From assembly GCA_023213195.1 (NCBI GenBank), contig CP096135.1:3344842-3408841 (forward strand): 64,000 bases of DNA, given 5' to 3'. Of the stretch, positions 20,494-29,834 are shown piece by piece. Position numbers and translations under genes: made by a program. The notes under the pieces were generated by a model. The model did not search any database, had not been told where the DNA came from, and saw only the letters and a list, made by a program, of their open reading frames with translations. The DNA comes from Sphingobacteriales bacterium JAD_PAG50586_3 (GTDB lineage: Bacteria; Bacteroidota; Bacteroidia; CAMBQF01). Each line of letters starts with the position of its first letter. Positions within the stretch are counted from its first letter, which is position 1.

Positions 20494-20594
20494 ATATATA
20501 GTTTGCTACAAAGCTGCTAAGTTACCCAAAACAGGACAATTATTGGCAATAATATTGTTAAAAGCCTTGGCCTTAGGTGGGTATATAAAGCAAA

Positions 20595-20625
20595 AATCCC
20601 CTACAGCCAAAGGCGGTAAGGGATT
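20595..20625 (-). terminator. Terminator of the SRPBCC/GyrI gene
   Basis: AATCCC and GGGATT pair, with an inner GCC/GGC stem; read on the minus strand the stem is followed by a T-run (92-96 in line with 20592-20596). It lies 22 bases past the stop of the gene ending at 20648. Confidence 0.6.
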
Positions 20626-20647
20626 AGTATAATTTATGTGCTTACTG

Positions 20648-21664
20648 TTACTTAACCGGGTAAATAACTTCTGTTAGCCATTTCATGGTGTCTTTCTCGG
20701 CTTTAGGATCGGTAACGTATACCTCCCATGGTGCGCCGGCCTCTATTTTGCCATTGGCTTTCATCCATTTATCAATGGCCTCGTGCGCGGCGCCGGTACC
20801 TTCGTAAGGGCCGTAATAATCGGCTTTAACAGCTTGCCCGCCTTTAAGCTCTATAACTTTTAAATTGCCGGTAGCTTTAGCATTGGTAGCAATGGGTATA
20901 CCCGCATCAACCTCGCTAAGGCCATCAGGAACATACTTGTAAATAATAGCAAATGGGGCACCTGTGGGGTTTAAATTGTTGCTTTTGATAAAAGCATCGG
21001 AAGCAGGAAAAGCCTTGCCAAAGAAAGAGCCAAACTCGTCTCCTTTAATTTTGCCAGACATTACCACAGCATAGCCCGGTTGCAACTCTATTTGCTGAAT
21101 TTTAAATGACCGGCCTTCTGTTTTAACAGGGGCGCTTTCGGCAAATTTCTTCATATCGCGCAAGCCATCTTCAAATTGTTTGCCTAAAGCACCTTTAATA
21201 AATAGGGCACCCATAATACGCATTAACGGGTTAAATCCATGGTCCATTTCCATTTTCCAGATAACTTTTACACCATTCCCATCTTTGGCAAAATCCATAG
21301 TGGCCTGGCCTTCGCCACGGTCTTTAAACACCATGTTTTCGGTAATATGCTCATTAGGTTTTACATCAGACAGGGTTAGTGTACCCGAGCCAACATCGCT
21401 GCTTTTGCTTTCCCATGAATAGGAAGCGCCATTGCCCGATGCAGGGCCTGAATAGGTTATGTTGGCTGTAGTATCCATTTTATACCACGGCGACCATTTT
21501 TTCCAATTTGTAAGGGTGTTTACCTGATCGAAAACATTTTCTACGGGCGCATTTACCACAATGCTCTTTTCTATAACCGTTTTGCCCGGCATAAACAGGC
21601 CAACAACAACTATTAACAATATAATGCCCAGCAAAACCAGGCCTACGCGTTTAAGTATTTTCAT
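20648..21664 (-). CDS. SRPBCC polyketide-cyclase-like plus GyrI-like effector-binding protein
   Basis: 338 residues in three parts: a membrane helix at 7-25; an SRPBCC (START-like) domain, about 30-180, with VNAPVENVFDQVNTLTNWKKW and a WKMEMDHGF strand; and an AraC effector-binding/GyrI-like domain, about 190-338, with GYAVVMSGKI, YKYVPDGL and YYGPYEGTGAAHEAI. Both folds bind small hydrophobic molecules. The combination is common in Bacteroidota; the ligand is not known. 45 bases upstream is bshB1. Confidence 0.8.
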   Translation of the reverse strand: MKILKRVGLVLLGIILLIVVVGLFMPGKTVIEKSIVVNAPVENVFDQVNTLTNWKKWSPWYKMDTTANITYSGPASGNGASYSWESKSSDVGSGTLTLSDVKPNEHITENMVFKDRGEGQATMDFAKDGNGVKVIWKMEMDHGFNPLMRIMGALFIKGALGKQFEDGLRDMKKFAESAPVKTEGRSFKIQQIELQPGYAVVMSGKIKGDEFGSFFGKAFPASDAFIKSNNLNPTGAPFAIIYKYVPDGLSEVDAGIPIATNAKATGNLKVIELKGGQAVKADYYGPYEGTGAAHEAIDKWMKANGKIEAGAPWEVYVTDPKAEKDTMKWLTEVIYPVK

Positions 21665-21709
21665 AATGCTGCTTTTTTAGGTTTTAAATCAAAAATAGAA
21701 AAATTGCTA

Positions 21710-22435
21710 TTACTTTACATGCATAAGGTTGAACACATTGCTAATGCCCAACTTACTTTCGCAAGTAAAGCCCTCGCCATACCGGGTGCCAATTAAGCGG
21801 CCATATTCTGAGGCGCGCTCTTCAACATTTTTAATAAAGTGCGCTGATGATATAACTGTTTCAGGCTCGCCCGAAGCCGGGTTGTAAAACTGTGAACCAT
21901 AAGCCAAAATACTCTCCATCTTTTTATCCATAAAGCCTGAAATATCTACAATAAAATCAGGATTTATTTGCCTAAACTGTATGTAGTTGTAAATGGCATT
22001 GGGCCTGTGGGCCTGCTGCGGCTCACCATCAAGTTCGGTTTCTATTTTAGTTAACCCTGCCAGAAAGCAGGCATCGGCAACCAGCCTTGCACCTTTGCCA
22101 TGGTCAGGGTGCCTATCTGTTACCGCATTGGCAAACACAACCTGTGGGCGGTACTTCCGTATTATTTTAACTATTTGCAGCTGATGCTCTTTATCGTTAG
22201 TAAAAAAGCCATCGGCCATGTTTAGGTTTTCTCGCACTATGGCGCCAATAAGCTTAGCGGCGGCTTCGGCTTCATGTAAACGTATTTCGGCTGTGCCGCG
22301 TGTACCCAGCTCGCCTTGGGTAAGGTCTATTATACCCACGGTTTTGCCCATGGCAATATGCGCCATTAGTGTGCCTGCGCACGATAGTTCAACATCATCA
22401 GGGTGCGCGCCAAAGGCTAAAATATCTAGTTGCAT
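21710..22435 (-). CDS. bshB1: Bacillithiol biosynthesis deacetylase BshB1
   Basis: 241 residues of the PIG-L/LmbE family. Zinc motif AFGAHPDDVELSCAG and the second site TDRHPDHGKGA are typical; the C-terminal IGTRYGEGF is characteristic of BshB1, which removes acetyl from GlcNAc-malate in bacillithiol synthesis. It starts 12 bases after the stop of the glutathione peroxidase gene, so both thiol-redox genes are probably cotranscribed. Confidence 0.9.
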   Translation of the reverse strand: MQLDILAFGAHPDDVELSCAGTLMAHIAMGKTVGIIDLTQGELGTRGTAEIRLHEAEAAAKLIGAIVRENLNMADGFFTNDKEHQLQIVKIIRKYRPQVVFANAVTDRHPDHGKGARLVADACFLAGLTKIETELDGEPQQAHRPNAIYNYIQFRQINPDFIVDISGFMDKKMESILAYGSQFYNPASGEPETVISSAHFIKNVEERASEYGRLIGTRYGEGFTCESKLGISNVFNLMHVK

Positions 22436-22447
22436 GGGGTAAAAATA

Positions 22448-22990
22448 CTATTTCTTTAACCAATCAAGCACCTTATCGCTGGCAGGCGACTCGGTAGGGG
22501 TAACAAAATCAACCACATGACCATTTTCATCAATTAAAAATTTTTGAAAATTCCAGGTAACGGGGGCATCAACAGCACCATTTTCGCTAAACGATGTTAA
22601 GAATTTATATAGCGGGTGCATATCATTGCCCTTTACCGATATTTTAGAAAACATAGGGAAGGTAACACCATAGTTTTTAGTGCAAAAGGTTTGTATTTCG
22701 GCATCGCTGCCAGGCTCTTGGCCACCAAAGTTATTTGCGGGAAAACCGAGTATAACCAGGTTTTTATCTTTAAACTCCAAGTATAATTCTTCTAGTAATT
22801 TGTATTGTGGTGTTAGCCCACACTCTGATGCGGTATTAACTACCATTACTTTTTTACCCTTGAATGTGGTAAGGCTTAAATCCTTACCATCAATGGTTTT
22901 CATTGTAAAATCGTGTAAGCTCTTCATAGGTTTTTGTGCGTAAGTTATGGTTAATGTTAGTATTGCCAGTATTGTTGTTATTGCTTTCAT
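22448..22990 (-). CDS. Glutathione peroxidase-family thiol peroxidase
   Basis: 180 residues from ATG 22990, with a signal peptide (MKAITTILAILTLTITYAQ), so it acts outside the cytoplasm. Catalytic Cys57 in NTASECGLTPQY, Gln in GFPANNFGGQEPG and Trp in VTWNFQKFL form the catalytic set. Bacterial members usually use thioredoxin as reductant. The gene upstream on the same strand stops 22 bases before its start. A longer in-frame start upstream exists but would destroy the signal peptide. Confidence 0.9.
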   Translation of the reverse strand: MKAITTILAILTLTITYAQKPMKSLHDFTMKTIDGKDLSLTTFKGKKVMVVNTASECGLTPQYKLLEELYLEFKDKNLVILGFPANNFGGQEPGSDAEIQTFCTKNYGVTFPMFSKISVKGNDMHPLYKFLTSFSENGAVDAPVTWNFQKFLIDENGHVVDFVTPTESPASDKVLDWLKK

Positions 22991-23012
22991 TTTTTTTATT
23001 TTCTTTATTTTT

Positions 23013-24440
23013 TTATTTAACAATAAAGCCTGTTTTAGAACGCAGGCGTTTATAACTGTCTTTTTCTTCTTCTTCCTCATTAATTAATGCTACATCTTCT
23101 TCCGTTTTATTGGTATCAAAGTCTTCTTTTTTAAGATAGAAAAGAACATATAAAAGCCCGAGGTAAAAAGGTTCGCAAGGTATTTTATAGCGTACCAACG
23201 ACCCAAAATTAGATGTTGTTAAACCCACTGCAAAAGCAAAAAACAAAGAAAATATAAGCGAAAAAATAAGCAATGGACTTTTACCAATCCGGGTAAAAAA
23301 GCCGAAGCCCGTTGCTAGTAAAAGCCGTATAGTTAACCCTAAAAAGATAAGGTTTTCTAGCCCGGATATTAGCATAACCGGGTTACGGGCTTCCCAAATA
23401 AATGGCCTGAATAGACCTGCAACTATTGCCACAGGCATTTTAGAAACTACCCCACCAATAGTAGGATCAAAGTTACCAATATCAAAACTTGCTCCTTGGT
23501 ATTCAGATCGTTTTAAGTCTTGCTGGGTTACAACAGCCGTTTGCAAGGCTTTATCTACTGATGAATACCTGTCTCCTAAACTACTACCCAACTGGCTCAT
23601 AATAAACACCCCACCACCTCCAACAATACCAAAAACAATAGGCATAGCTAATGTTCTAATAAAAGTACTTTTTATGGACCTTAGCCTTTCAAAATTCAAC
23701 CATATTAAAGAACCGGGAAGCAGGGCTATAAATATATACGACTTAATACTAAGGATTAGCCACGAGGCAATTATAATTGTAATTATATTTTTACGCATAT
23801 TTTCTCTACGAATAAAGGCCATATAAAACCCGTAGGTATACCAGCCAATGGCAGAGAATGTAAATGTGTCTTTTAATATACCCGACCCCCAAAAAACAGC
23901 CGATGGGATAAATAGCAAAGGAATAGCTAATTTTTTATAAATACCGGGAAAATTGTAGCAGAATACCTGATAAAGTTTAAAATTACCTAAATAAGAAAAA
24001 TATGCAATTATAAGCGATGCAGGAATATACAAACCCAAACCTAATACGCTGGCCGGAAAAGTAAAACGAATTACCCTCCACTCTTCAGGTTTTGCATAAC
24101 TATATTCAGGATAACCGGTACTTGCATTAAATTGAGAATAAGCTTCCCTACTCATTCCATTAAATAATATATCAAATAAAGCACTCATATTTTGGGTACC
24201 TAAACGCATAAGTACTTTGGTGCCCCCCATATAGTTAATAGTATCGCCACCGCCATAATAAAACAGGTAAACGCAGCATAGTGCTATAGCGCCTATAAAC
24301 TTAAAATAAAGCCCTTTTGTAAAATATTGGTATGATACATCATTATCAATATTCTTGCTTTCAATCCGTTTACCTAGGGATATAAGTAAAAAAATATATA
24401 CAGGCGTTAAAATAATATCAAGAAATGAAAACTGATACAT
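23013..24440 (-). CDS. Polytopic membrane protein, possibly a surface-polysaccharide polymerase-like protein
   Basis: About 475 residues from ATG 24440 with around ten membrane helices and a central soluble loop (SSLGDRYSSVDKALQTAVV...). The C-terminal tail is highly acidic (EEEEEK) and then basic. Helix layout and the large loop resemble EpsG/Wzy-type polymerases, but no diagnostic motif is seen. Divergent from the EEP-family gene, whose start is 52 bases away. Confidence 0.5.
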   Translation of the reverse strand: MYQFSFLDIILTPVYIFLLISLGKRIESKNIDNDVSYQYFTKGLYFKFIGAIALCCVYLFYYGGGDTINYMGGTKVLMRLGTQNMSALFDILFNGMSREAYSQFNASTGYPEYSYAKPEEWRVIRFTFPASVLGLGLYIPASLIIAYFSYLGNFKLYQVFCYNFPGIYKKLAIPLLFIPSAVFWGSGILKDTFTFSAIGWYTYGFYMAFIRRENMRKNIITIIIASWLILSIKSYIFIALLPGSLIWLNFERLRSIKSTFIRTLAMPIVFGIVGGGGVFIMSQLGSSLGDRYSSVDKALQTAVVTQQDLKRSEYQGASFDIGNFDPTIGGVVSKMPVAIVAGLFRPFIWEARNPVMLISGLENLIFLGLTIRLLLATGFGFFTRIGKSPLLIFSLIFSLFFAFAVGLTTSNFGSLVRYKIPCEPFYLGLLYVLFYLKKEDFDTNKTEEDVALINEEEEEKDSYKRLRSKTGFIVK

Positions 24441-24492
24441 ACTGCTATGCTTTGAAAAAGCCTCTATATTTGTGTTAAGCAAATATACTAAA

Positions 24493-25528
24493 ATGCGTGT
24501 ATCATATAAATTTAAGTTTTTACCGTTATTAATAGTTTTAACCCTGTTTATTAACGCCTGTGCCCAAAAACCAGTATCAACCCAAGCATGGAATAACATT
24601 ATGTTTTATAATGTGGAAAACCTGTTTGACACTATAGACGACCCTTTGAAAGACGATGCTGAGTTTTTGCCAAGGCACAAAAAGCGACTGGAACACAGCT
24701 AAATACAATACCAAAATTGGCCATATTGGGCAGGTAATTGAAAAAGCAAACTTCCCCGTTTTGGTAGGTTTTAGCGAGGTAGAGAACGATGCAGTGCTGG
24801 CCGACCTGGTAAAAAGCCCTATACTGGCTCCTAAAAAATACGGGTTTGTTCATTTTGAGTCGCCCGATGAGCGGGGTATTGATGTAGCCCTGATTTACCG
24901 TACCGATTTGTTTAAGGTAAATACCTCTAAAGCTTTGCCGGTAATATTTCCAACAGAGCCTACAGACAAAACACGCGATGTACTTTATGTGTCGGGGACA
25001 CTGGGTGGAGAAACGGTACATATTTTTGTTAACCACTGGCCATCGCGCAGCGAGGGTGAAGAAAAGACCCGCCACCGCAGGGCCGCAGCCGGCAGTGTTG
25101 TTAGGCATGCTGTAGACAGCCTTTTTAAAGCCACTAAAGACCCGCAAATTGTTATTATGGGCGATTTGAACGACCACCCTACCGACGAAAGTGTTACCAA
25201 AGCATTAGTAGCTTTACCAAGCGACCAAGCCATTACGCCTAACAATATTTACAACCTAGCCGACCGCTTTGCAAAAGCCGGCAAAGGCACACACAAATAC
25301 AAAGGCGAGTGGGGCACATTGGATCAAATAATAGTATCGTCTGGTTTTTTAGCTGCCAAAGGTATTTACACTAAAGCTGATGCTGCCCATATAGCCGAGT
25401 TTGACTTTTTGCTTGAACCCGATACCCGCGGCAGTGGTATGTGGACTAAACGCACTTATGCCGGCACCAAGTATTTGGGTGGCTACAGCGACCACCTGCC
25501 CGTTTACCTTGAGCTTTATAAGAAGTAA
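24493..25528 (+). CDS. Endonuclease/exonuclease/phosphatase family lipoprotein (frame-broken)
   Basis: About 344 residues. A lipobox LFINAC ends the signal peptide. MFYNVENLFDTIDDP, VGFSEVEN, DVALIYRT, VNHWPSRS, MGDLNDHP, and GYSDHLPVYLELY are the ordered motifs of the Mg2+-dependent EEP fold, with Asn, Glu, Asp/His ligands. Substrate could be DNA, phospholipid or inositol phosphate; a secreted lipoprotein form is common in Bacteroidota. One extra base near 24673 (CCA-A-GGC) breaks the frame; removing it joins EFLP to GTKSDW. Confidence 0.85.
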
Positions 25529-25564
25529 TTAAAACACTTTTACCTTTTATTCGTTATTAAGAAC

Positions 25565-26454
25565 ATGCAAATTGAAATAGACCCACAATCGGGCTTTTGT
25601 TTTGGCGTAGTATATGCCATACAAATGGCTGAAGAGCAGTTAGCCGCACACGGAGAACTATACTGCCTAGGCGATATTGTGCACAACAATATGGAAGTGG
25701 AACGTTTGCAGGCTAAGGGCCTAAAAATAATAGATAACGAAGACCTTAAAAACCTGCGCAATACCCGTGTATTAATACGTGCGCATGGCGAGCCACCCGA
25801 AACTTATAAAACTGCAATAGAAAATAATATTGATCTTATTGATGCATCGTGCCCGGTTGTATTAAAACTACAGCACCGTGTGCGCGAAGGCTTTTTAGAT
25901 AGTGAAGATGTGGGGGCCAATTGGTAATTTATGGAAAAGAAAACCATGCCGAAGTTAAAGGCTTGATAGGCCAGGCAGAAGGTAAAGCCATTTTGGTAAC
26001 GGGTATAGAAGACCTGGATAAGATTGATTATACCAAGCCAATACACTTTTTCTCTCAAACAACCCAAAGCACCCGCGGCTTTGAAGAAATTGTTGCAGAA
26101 ATACGCAAACGCCTACAAGGCAATACCGATAATTTTTCTGTACAGCTAGAGGCTAATGATACATTATGCAGGCAGGTATCTAACCGCGAACCACAGCTAA
26201 TACGTTTTTCTGAAAAACACGATGTTATAGTATTTGTAGCAGGTAAAAAAAGCGCTAACGGCAAGGTGTTATTTGAAGTGTGTAAAGAAACCAACCCACA
26301 TACCTATTTTGCCCAAGGGCCCGAAGAGCTATTGCCAGAGTGGTTTGATGGTGCAAAGTCTGTAGGTATATGCGGTGCTACATCTACCCCTATGTGGCTT
26401 ATGGAAAGAGTAGCGCAAGAAATTGCAATGCTTACCGGACAGCCTGTTAACTAA
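25565..26454 (+). CDS. ispH: 4-hydroxy-3-methylbut-2-enyl diphosphate reductase (frame-broken)
   Basis: About 296 residues. Last step of the MEP pathway giving IPP and DMAPP, with a 4Fe-4S cluster. Cys in [16 protein letters not shown] and [10 protein letters not shown] are the three cluster ligands; HNNMEVERL and IRAHGEPPE supply active-site His and Glu, [10 protein letters not shown] and [11 protein letters not shown] complete the family pattern. One G appears to be missing in the five-G run 25912-25916; correcting it joins DVGG to [16 protein letters not shown] made here would feed the carotenoid genes at 54-58 kb. Confidence 0.95.
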
Positions 26455-26480
26455 AAATTAAAATAAAATTTATAAAACAA

Positions 26481-26512
26481 GAAACCCTGCAAGACGCATA
26501 CTTGCAGGGTTT
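26481..26512. terminator. Strong terminator after ispH
   Basis: A 13-bp perfect stem (GAAACCCTGCAAG and complement) with a short loop, followed by TTTT. Confidence 0.85.
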
Positions 26513-26927
26513 CTTTTAATTAGCATATTGCCATGCCACTGTTAAACCAATGTTGGCATATTTAAACCCAATTTGGCAATACACTCAGTTTAAGCAAAAG
26601 CCACGTTTATTAATGAGAGAAAATAAACATGGCTTTATCATAGGCGTTTACTCATAGTTTTTAGGCGGGAAAGGCCGTTTACTTGATTAACAGAGCAAAC
26701 ATAAAACCCAACAACTTAATACACAATAGGATATACACCCAAAACCATGCGTATATCTACGTATTTTTACTTGCGTAGATATACGTAAACACTGTGCGTA
26801 TATCTACGCAAAGGCATATTTTGTAAGGGTTTATAAAAAGTTGACCGTTAAGAAGTATTTATAAGAAGAGGATAACAGGTTTTGATTAGGTCTATTTTTA
26901 GGTTGTTAAACTAAACAATCATAAAAA
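26513..26927. other. Intergenic region of about 415 bases
   Basis: No reading frame with family-like content was seen. It contains the three regularly spaced inverted motifs at 26748-26810 and otherwise AT-rich sequence. The stretch GTTTACT/GTTTACTTG near 26645-26690 repeats loosely. Confidence 0.5.
26748..26810. promoter_or_regulatory. Three copies of a 16-base palindrome-like motif, alternating orientation
   Basis: TGCGTATATCTACGTA (26748-26763), TGCGTAGATATACGTA (26772-26787) and TGCGTATATCTACGCA (26795-26810). The middle copy is the reverse complement form. Starts are 24 and 23 bases apart, about two helical turns. This looks like a multi-site operator upstream of the lipoprotein-membrane protein-two-component cluster; a NarL-type regulator is encoded at 29007. 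Confidence 0.5.
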
Positions 26928-27525
26928 ATGAAACACATCAACCTAAAAGCAGCTTTTTTGCAATTGCAAGCTGTACAATGTTGCTACTAGCCTCTTGCGG
27001 GGGCAATGGCAACCAAACCAAAAACGCACAGCTAGATAGTATACCGCAAGACACAATACCCATGGATACCCTAAGAAGCGGTAACTGCTTGTCTAACGCC
27101 AGCTGTAATAACCAGGGTTGCCAAGACTCTATTGTATCGCTACACAGTATTACCAGGGTACAGTTTGACTCTATGACAAACAGCTACAGCACACCCCCAC
27201 CTATACCAGCTACACTGTGGCACAAATTAACAACATGTTAACCGGCTTAAACTGCACACAAGGCGATTGCCTGTCTTACACCGGCTTAACAACCTCTACT
27301 GCGTTAGTAATATCGCCCTGGATAACAGGCTCTACAGCTACTATAGAGGGTAAAATATCTATAGCATTTATAAATGGGGTAAAAAGGCTTTACTCTTTAA
27401 CCAATAATGATGTGCTTGAGTTTTACAAAGCTAAAAACGCTACCAACAATTACACTGTGTGCATGCGGGCTATAAAAAGATCCGGTGCTGTTTTTTGGAG
27501 CGACCACTCTAATATCTATCCTTAA
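26928..27525 (+). CDS. Cys-rich lipoprotein of unknown function (frame-broken)
   Basis: About 199 residues when repaired. Signal peptide with lipobox LLLASC, then a Thr/Asp linker and NCLSNASCNNQGCQDSI with four Cys, followed by VAQINNMLTGLNCTQGDC and a beta-rich end (TALVISPWITG). No family recognised. Two homopolymers each lack one base: T-run 26954-26959 and C-run 27194-27198. The four-Cys segment could bind metal or form disulfides; that is only a guess. A terminator follows. Confidence 0.6.
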
Positions 27526-27553
27526 TATTATACTATAACTTATTATTTACCTT

Positions 27554-27580
27554 TAACCCCACGTACAATACGTGGGGTTA
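27554..27580. terminator. Terminator after the lipoprotein gene
   Basis: Twelve-base stem TAACCCCACGTA with complement and a CAA loop. T-rich downstream. Confidence 0.75.
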
Positions 27581-27601
27581 TTTATTAATAAAAAAACAAC
27601 G

Positions 27602-28222
27602 GTGAGCCTAAAGTATATACTCTACCTCCTATCAATGTATACGCCCATATTGCCCCTGGTACTTGGGTATAAAAAATGGAACACACTGTTATGGTGGTAT
27701 GTAATGGCGGGCTTTGCAACAGATATGATTGCCGGCCATGTATTAAAACCCATGGGCTTTACAATAGAGTGGCTATCTAACCTGTATATGCTGGTAAACT
27801 TTGCATTGCTCACTTTATACGTAGGCCAGCCATTAAACAAGCAAAAAAAGCTAAAGCTATATATTGTAGCGGGGGCGGTAGCCATAGTATTTAGTGTGTA
27901 CTGCATACAACATTCTGTATTTTTATTTAACGGCATGGGGCTAAGCCTGTTAAACTTTACCTGCATGCTTTTTGGTATGTACGCTTTGTATTGCATGCTT
28001 GAAGAACTTAGGGTTGAAAAGCTTCAACAATCAGAATATTTTTGGGCCAACGTAAGTTTTATTATTTACAACTCTGGCAATTTTCTATTATTCCTTTTTC
28101 ATGATTACCTTTTGGCTGAGAAAAAAGAGATACTTATACTGCTATGGGCGTATATACTATTTAGTATGAACATTATAGACCGTATTATACTGGCTATAGC
28201 CTTAACCCGAAAAAAACCATAA
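27602..28222 (+). CDS. Polytopic membrane protein of unknown function
   Basis: About 206 residues with six likely helices (LYLLSMYTPILPLVLGY first, MNIIDRIILAIALT last). GTG at 27602 or ATG at 27635 could be the start; an earlier GTG falls inside the terminator hairpin and is unlikely. The gene lies immediately before a histidine kinase gene (1-base gap to its TTG start), so it may act as a sensor partner, as similar membrane proteins of Bacteroidota do. No family name is offered. Confidence 0.6.
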   Translation: MSLKYILYLLSMYTPILPLVLGYKKWNTLLWWYVMAGFATDMIAGHVLKPMGFTIEWLSNLYMLVNFALLTLYVGQPLNKQKKLKLYIVAGAVAIVFSVYCIQHSVFLFNGMGLSLLNFTCMLFGMYALYCMLEELRVEKLQQSEYFWANVSFIIYNSGNFLLFLFHDYLLAEKKEILILLWAYILFSMNIIDRIILAIALTRKKP

Positions 28223-28223
28223 T

Positions 28224-29001
28224 TTGAGTGTAGTTGCTTTAATAATAATAGGAACCCTTGCCATGTTATGCCTTGACGGGTGGTATTGTGCTGTTTGTGC
28301 TTATGTACCAAGCCAAAGCCATTAACCACAAGCTTGAGATTAAAGACATAAACGAGAAAAAGCAACTGGAACTGCTACAGGCATCTATACAAAGCGAAGA
28401 AGAAGAGCGTACCCGAATAGCATCTGAACTGCACGATGATGTAGGGGCAACCTTATCATCAGTAAGGCTGTACCTGCACAAAATAGACTCTGAAAGCAAT
28501 TTGGTACAAGAGGCTAAAAGCATGTTAGATGAGAGTATACATAAGGTAAGGGGAATATCGCACAAGTTGCAACCGGGTATATTATACCATTTGGGGTTGC
28601 AATCGGCACTGCAATCTTTTTGCGAAAGTTTTACCAAAACGGGCGCTATACATATTGCATTTATAGAGAATGATAACCTGCCCCGCCTTAGTGATAATAC
28701 AGGCTTAGCGCTGTACCGTATAGTGCAGGAACTAATAAATAATATTATAAAACATGCCAACGCGGCAAACGTTACCATACACGCTGTTACTAATAATAAT
28801 ATGGTAGAACTTACCGTAGAGCATAACGGCAAAGGCATGGATAACAATGAGTTTAATGAGAAAACGTATAAAAAAGGATCGCTGGGGCTAAAAAACATAG
28901 TAAGCAGGCTTAATAGTGTAAACGGTTCTATTAATTTTGCGGCAAACGCTAATGCAACTTACAGCATTACTGTTGCCGTGCCCTATACTGTTAATGACTA
29001 G
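28224..29001 (+). CDS. Sensor histidine kinase, NarX/HisKA_3 type (frame-broken)
   Basis: About 258 residues. A single N-terminal helix (MSVVALIIIGTLAML... and GGIVLFVLMYQ), a coiled coil, then the HisKA_3 box RTRIASELHDDVGATLSSVR with the phosphorylated His, and an HATPase_c domain with ELINNIIKHA (N-box), then GKGMD and GSLGLKNIVSRL (G-boxes). It phosphorylates its partner regulator at 29007, whose ATG is six bases away. Frame changes near 28275 by one extra base; no input domain is seen, so the signal may come through the membrane gene upstream. Confidence 0.85.
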
Positions 29002-29006
29002 ACACT

Positions 29007-29660
29007 ATGAACACTATAACTTACGCAATTACTGATGACCATAAGATATTCCGCAAGGGGTTGAAGCTTATTTTAGATGATGATAAGAAACTGGAATTTG
29101 TAGGCGAGGCCGAGAATGGGCATGAACTGCTTGAGCTATTAAAAAACACCCATATTGACGTAATACTGCTAGACCTTAAAATGCCCGAAATGGATGGCTT
29201 TGAGGTAGCTAAGCGCATACGCGCCCAAAATATAGACAGCAAAATTATTATACTTACCATGCACGATGATGCCCAGTTTATTGTGCGCCTTATGGAGACG
29301 GGAGCCAATGGCTATTTGGTAAAAAATACAGACCCATCTGAAGTTAAAACAGCCATATACTCTGTAATGGAAAGCGGCTATTACTTTAACGACCACGTAA
29401 GCAGCGCCATGCTTAAAACCCTTATCAATAAAAATAACCTTAAAGCTAACTTTAAAAACAGCATAGAGCTTAACGATAAGGAGAAAGAGGTGCTGCAACT
29501 TATTTGTCAGGAATTTACGGCTGCTGAAATTGCCGAAAAGGTATTTTTAAGTCCGCGCACGGTAGAGGGCATACGCTCTTCTCTTTTAGAGAAAATAGGC
29601 GTTCGCAATACGGTAGGCCTGGTGGTATATGCCCTTAAACACGGTATCTATGAGGGATAA
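29007..29660 (+). CDS. NarL/FixJ-family response regulator
   Basis: 217 residues. Receiver domain 1-125 with acidic pocket DDH (Asp10, Asp11), phosphoacceptor Asp56 in LLDLKMPEMDG, Thr in ILTMHDD and Lys in YLVKNTDP. C-terminal LuxR-type helix-turn-helix with LNDKEKEVLQLICQEFTAAEIA and SPRTVEGIRSSLLEKIG. Forms a two-component pair with the kinase directly upstream. Candidate sites for it are the repeated motifs at 26748-26810. Confidence 0.93.
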   Translation: MNTITYAITDDHKIFRKGLKLILDDDKKLEFVGEAENGHELLELLKNTHIDVILLDLKMPEMDGFEVAKRIRAQNIDSKIIILTMHDDAQFIVRLMETGANGYLVKNTDPSEVKTAIYSVMESGYYFNDHVSSAMLKTLINKNNLKANFKNSIELNDKEKEVLQLICQEFTAAEIAEKVFLSPRTVEGIRSSLLEKIGVRNTVGLVVYALKHGIYEG

Positions 29661-29721
29661 TTGCTGAATGCAAAATTCAGAATTCAAAATGCATAATGAA
29701 TTGCTTGTTAGCTAACCACAC

Positions 29722-29739
29722 CTGTTCGATAGCGGACAG
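29722..29739. promoter_or_regulatory. CTGTTCG-ATAG-CGGACAG inverted repeat upstream of the S8 peptidase gene
   Basis: Seven-base arms with one mismatch and a four-base spacer. A further GCGGACA follows six bases later. It lies about 100 bases before the gene start and about 60 bases before the -7 element, in keeping with an activator or repressor site. Just downstream, TATGGTT and AACCATA (about 29754-29771) form a second small hairpin. Confidence 0.4.
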
Positions 29740-29796
29740 TGCGGACATCTTAGTATGGTTAAAAAACCATATTCTGTAAGCAACCAAAGATTTTTT

Positions 29797-29804
29797 TATA
29801 TTTG
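29797..29804 (+). promoter_or_regulatory. Bacteroidota-type -7 element of the S8 peptidase gene
   Basis: TATATTTG matches TAnnTTTG exactly and lies 30 bases before the ATG. Confidence 0.55.
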
Positions 29805-29834
29805 GCACTCAAACTAAAGAATAACATTTAAACT

